7,218 bases of DNA from Endomicrobiia bacterium. GTDB lineage: Bacteria > Elusimicrobiota > Endomicrobiia > PHAN01. A program made the position numbers and the translations under genes. Under the pieces are notes generated by a model that made no database searches, had not been told where the DNA came from, and saw nothing but the letters and a program-made list of their open reading frames with translations. Shown here piece by piece: positions 5,269-7,218 of the stretch; within the stretch, counting starts at the first letter, position 1; each line of letters begins with the position of its first letter. The stretch lies in the NCBI GenBank assembly GCA_030018875.1, contig JASEHK010000073.1:1-7218 (forward strand), read 5' to 3'.

Positions 5269-5298
5269 TTTAAGCCCCCGCCGACGATGTGCTATAAT
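5269..5298 (+). promoter_or_regulatory. Extended -10 promoter for the Fic gene
   Basis: TGC-TATAAT at 5290-5298 is a full extended -10 with a perfect hexamer. The best -35 is TTTAAG (5269-5274) at an 18-base spacing, three of six matches, which an extended -10 can tolerate. It lies about 58 bases before the ATG at 5357, giving a 5' leader of roughly 50 bases with a good ribosome site (AAGGGG, 5342-5347). It makes the Fic gene independent of the upstream operon. The rest of 5212-5268 shows no gene or clear terminator. Confidence 0.65.
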
Positions 5299-5356
5299 TG
5301 GCATTGGGGGGATTCGGGCACATTGACGCACAAAGTGAAAGAAGGGGCGAAAATAA

Positions 5357-6400
5357 ATGCATTCATTCAAGCGGGATAACTTTAATCTTCCATTGGGCGC
5401 GGTCTGGCTCATGAACTCAATCGCCGAATATAAGGGCAAACTGGAACTCTATGCGAAGCAGTCGCCGCAGATTTTAAAGACGCTCCTTGAAACGGCCATT
5501 ATTGAGAGCGCCGAGTCATCAAACCGCATCGAAGGTGTAACGGTCGAGCGTGCCCGCTTAAAGCCGCTTGTCATCGGACACAGCAAACCGCGCGACCGGT
5601 CGGAGGAAGAAGTCGCGGGTTACCGCAAGGCGCTTGATTTGATTCATACCAAATACAAAAACATCAGAATAACTCCGGCGACGATCAAAGAACTGCATCG
5701 GCTTTGCCGCGGCGAGTCGTGGGATGCCGGCAAACGGAAAGAAAAAGATAACGATATTATTCGCAAGCATCCTGATGGCCGCGTTGAAGTTATTTTTCAA
5801 CCTGTAAGCGCCGCTAAAACACCGGAAATGATGAAGCAACTTTGCTTGTCTTACGAGCACAGTATTTCGCAGATAAAATATCCGGACCTTTACGCGGTGG
5901 CTTGCCTTGTGCTGGATTTTTTGAGTATTCATCCGTTTCGTGACGGTAACGGCAGGGTCTCGCGGCTTCTGACTTTACTGGCGCTTTATCAGCAGGGGTT
6001 TATGGTCGGGAAGTATATCAGTATCGAGCGTATCGTCGAGCAGTCAAAAGAGACGTATTATGAGACGCTCAATAAAAGCTCTCAAAAATGGCACGAAGCC
6101 AAACATAATGTGATTCCGTGGTTCAATTATTTTCTCGGGACGATACTGTCGGCTTATAAAGAATTTGAGGACCGCGCGGGAAATATCAAACCCGGCAGGG
6201 GCGTTAAGACACAAATCGTAACGCAGGCTATTGAGCGGCAGGCTGTTGCATTCGCCATCTCCGAAATCGAACGCGAATGTCCGGGCGTGAGTCGCCCCAT
6301 GATCAGGGTAATTCTTGAAGGTCTTCGAGCCAAAGGCAAGGTTGAGGTACTTGGAACCGGTAGAAACGCCCGCTGGCGTAAACGTGATAATAAGACATAG
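5357..6400 (+). CDS. Fic-family AMP-transferase with N-terminal inhibitory motif
   Basis: A 347-residue Fic/DOC protein; such enzymes usually transfer AMP from ATP to a hydroxyl on a target protein. The N-terminal region (1-110) has the inhibitory signature [S/T]-x-x-x-E-[G/N] in SSNRIEG (S55, E59, G60), placing it in class II, where the inhibitory helix precedes the Fic core and its Glu blocks ATP. The core contains the complete catalytic motif HPFRDGNGR (192-200): H192 as base, D196 for metal, N198 and R200 for phosphates. A winged-helix-like C-terminus (about 292-345, VSRPMIRVILEGLRAKGKVEVLG) is common in large bacterial Fic proteins and may bind DNA. No signal peptide is seen. No Phd-like antitoxin gene is beside it, consistent with built-in inhibition. 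The start is supported by AAGGGG nine bases upstream. The 3' end looks shortened by a frameshift within a KRDN-coding repeat. Confidence 0.92.
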   Translation: MHSFKRDNFNLPLGAVWLMNSIAEYKGKLELYAKQSPQILKTLLETAIIESAESSNRIEGVTVERARLKPLVIGHSKPRDRSEEEVAGYRKALDLIHTKYKNIRITPATIKELHRLCRGESWDAGKRKEKDNDIIRKHPDGRVEVIFQPVSAAKTPEMMKQLCLSYEHSISQIKYPDLYAVACLVLDFLSIHPFRDGNGRVSRLLTLLALYQQGFMVGKYISIERIVEQSKETYYETLNKSSQKWHEAKHNVIPWFNYFLGTILSAYKEFEDRAGNIKPGRGVKTQIVTQAIERQAVAFAISEIERECPGVSRPMIRVILEGLRAKGKVEVLGTGRNARWRKRDNKT

Positions 6401-6423
6401 AACGTGATAATAAACGTGACAAT
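6380..6423 (+). repeat. 12-bp repeats at the Fic 3' end (KRDN-coding)
   Basis: Three copies of an AAACGTGATAAT-like unit occur: 6380-6391 inside the Fic gene, 6400-6411 just over its TAG (first base G instead of A), and 6412-6423 (GAC for GAT). Copies 2 and 3 are adjacent; copy 1 is separated from copy 2 by eight bases. In the frame where copy 1 codes KRDN, the gene stops at 6398-6400. Copies 2 and 3 code xRDN-KRDN-K-stop in a different frame (6400-6429). Confidence 0.75.
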
Positions 6424-6463
6424 AAATAAAGAATGACCGAGCGTGAAAAGTGTCCGTCAATGA

Positions 6464-6483
6464 ATCCCTGCGCGGATCGGGAT
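6464..6483. repeat. Small hairpin resembling a dispersed intergenic repeat
   Basis: ATCCC (6464-6468) and GGGAT (6479-6483) form inverted arms around TGCGCGGATC. The layout, T-G-A-ATCCC, GC-rich centre, GGGATGACC, resembles the dispersed 'ATTCCCG...CGGGAATGAC' type repeats seen in intergenic DNA of many genomes. No second copy is in the window, so repetitiveness is unproven. It covers the first possible ATG of the next gene. Confidence 0.3.
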
Positions 6484-7180
6484 GACCCTCCGCCTCGATG
6501 CCATAAACATAATGATCACAGCAGAGCTTAATGATACTCGTAGCATCAGAAGTTGCAGTGAATGCGTGGGAACTGCGGGATTGCGCGGTGACGTTCCTCT
6601 TGCCGAGGGTGGGATAACATCGAAAATACTTTTGATTTCGCAGTGTCCAAACAAGGAAGCACAGAATAGTCAGAATACGGCGGGTCGCAAAAACTCCATG
6701 TTATTTTCGGAGCATAAGAATAATTTCGTGAAGAAGGTTTCCGTCTATTTTTGTGGGAGTGGCCCGTATAGTCCGTATGTGGCAGACGCGATTCGCCCTG
6801 AGTTTTCATCGTCCAATTTCACATGGATACACGCTTCAAATGTGCATATCGCTAAACGCGGTATGTTTACAAAGCCCATAGTGTCTCATTCGCGGCGGCA
6901 TTTGGACACAATTCTTGATATGCACCGTTCAAAGTATCGTCTGATTCTGTGTATGGGAGAGATGTCGGCCAAAGTAGTGGGTTTCCCGCACCCACTTTCA
7001 TGGTTGATTGAGAATTCTCTACGACCTTCTGCGCAAATGTTTGAATATGGGGGCATACCCATATCTTTTGTATATCATTGTTCGGCGGAAGCGCGCGTAT
7101 GGAACAATAGGCATCAGTATTACATCCTTGCCCAGAGAGCTATTCACGAGGCCAGGAAAAAAGTACTGTCGGTATTATGA
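6482..7180 (+). CDS. Divergent uracil-DNA glycosylase-superfamily-like protein
   Basis: A 232-residue ORF without certain family assignment. Its outline follows the UDG superfamily: a Cys pair CSEC (C25, C28) before a variable loop, then strand KILLISQCPN (48-57) where family members have a hydrophobic strand and GEAPG. It then has FTWIHASNVHIAKRG where they have a strand ending in TN-V, LILCMGEMSAKVVG (154-167), and VYHCSAEAR (197-205) where they have the catalytic-loop H-P-S. So H199 would be the equivalent His. Differences are large: QCPN for GEAPG and HCS for HPS, so activity or substrate may differ, and the other iron-sulfur cysteines are not obvious. The start is uncertain: the ATG at 6482 lies in a repeat-like hairpin and lacks a proper ribosome site. 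The in-frame ATG at 6512 keeps all motifs and may be the real one. It runs in the same direction as the Fic gene, about 80 bases behind it. Confidence 0.5.
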   Translation: MTLRLDAINIMITAELNDTRSIRSCSECVGTAGLRGDVPLAEGGITSKILLISQCPNKEAQNSQNTAGRKNSMLFSEHKNNFVKKVSVYFCGSGPYSPYVADAIRPEFSSSNFTWIHASNVHIAKRGMFTKPIVSHSRRHLDTILDMHRSKYRLILCMGEMSAKVVGFPHPLSWLIENSLRPSAQMFEYGGIPISFVYHCSAEARVWNNRHQYYILAQRAIHEARKKVLSVL

Positions 7181-7188
7181 GGTAAAAG

Positions 7189-7218
7189 ATGACATTTAGG
7201 GATAGGGCCATATATTTG
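7189..7218 (+). CDS. 5' end of a downstream gene (partial)
   Basis: An ATG at 7189 opens a frame (MTFRDRAIYL) that runs to the window edge. A GAGG at 7179-7182 lies six bases upstream, overlapping the stop of the preceding gene, which is typical for the second gene of an operon. Ten codons are too few to name a family. Confidence 0.5.
   Translation, partial: MTFRDRAIYL

Overview
The window looks like accessory-rich chromosomal DNA from a bacterium with the standard code, Shine-Dalgarno starts (AAAGGGG, GGGAGG, AAGGGG) and sigma70-like promoters. Base composition is uneven: roughly balanced overall, AT-rich around 240-377 and in the nucleotidyltransferase gene, and strikingly GC-rich in the glycosyltransferase gene. 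The phylum cannot be fixed from sequence alone. The flavin-dependent nitronate monooxygenase with a conserved-looking Cys cluster and the many small accessory genes would fit an uncultured, probably oxygen-sensitive lineage, but this is inference.

Layout. 1-239: the 3' end of a membrane protein gene and a 55-residue membrane protein (DUF6132-like) six bases behind it. 240-377: an AT-rich gap with a possible promoter. 378-1478: a nitronate monooxygenase (FMN-dependent, 2-nitropropane dioxygenase family). 1561-2030: the 3' remnant of an IS3-family insertion sequence on the minus strand, with its right end still readable and its left part lost. 2031-2178: no recognisable gene, but a strong 15-bp-stem inverted repeat. 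2179-3464: a likely two-gene unit of a small cupin and an exported MsrB-MsrA methionine sulfoxide reductase, suggesting repair of oxidised envelope proteins.

3514-5211 is the most interesting part. A near-consensus promoter is overlapped by two identical 15-bp palindromes exactly 21 bp apart. It drives a tightly packed operon of a winged-helix regulator, a small nucleotidyltransferase and a family-2 glycosyltransferase, with both junctions being 4-base ATGA overlaps. The first two genes have the layout of an autoregulated AbiE/MenAT-like regulator plus nucleotidyltransferase toxin pair. The third gene is compositionally foreign to them.

5269-6423: an extended -10 promoter and a Fic-family AMP-transferase with an N-terminal self-inhibitory motif and a C-terminal winged helix. 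Its 3' end runs into 12-bp repeats that read KRDN in a shifted frame, so the tail looks frameshifted. 6482-7180: a divergent protein resembling the uracil-DNA glycosylase superfamily, whose annotated-looking start falls inside a small repeat-like hairpin. 7189-7218: the first codons of a further gene.

Taken together, 3.5-7.2 kb holds two unrelated nucleotide-transferring enzymes (MNT-type and Fic) and a possible DNA glycosylase, next to IS debris. That resembles a small defence or stress island, but the functional link is a hypothesis.
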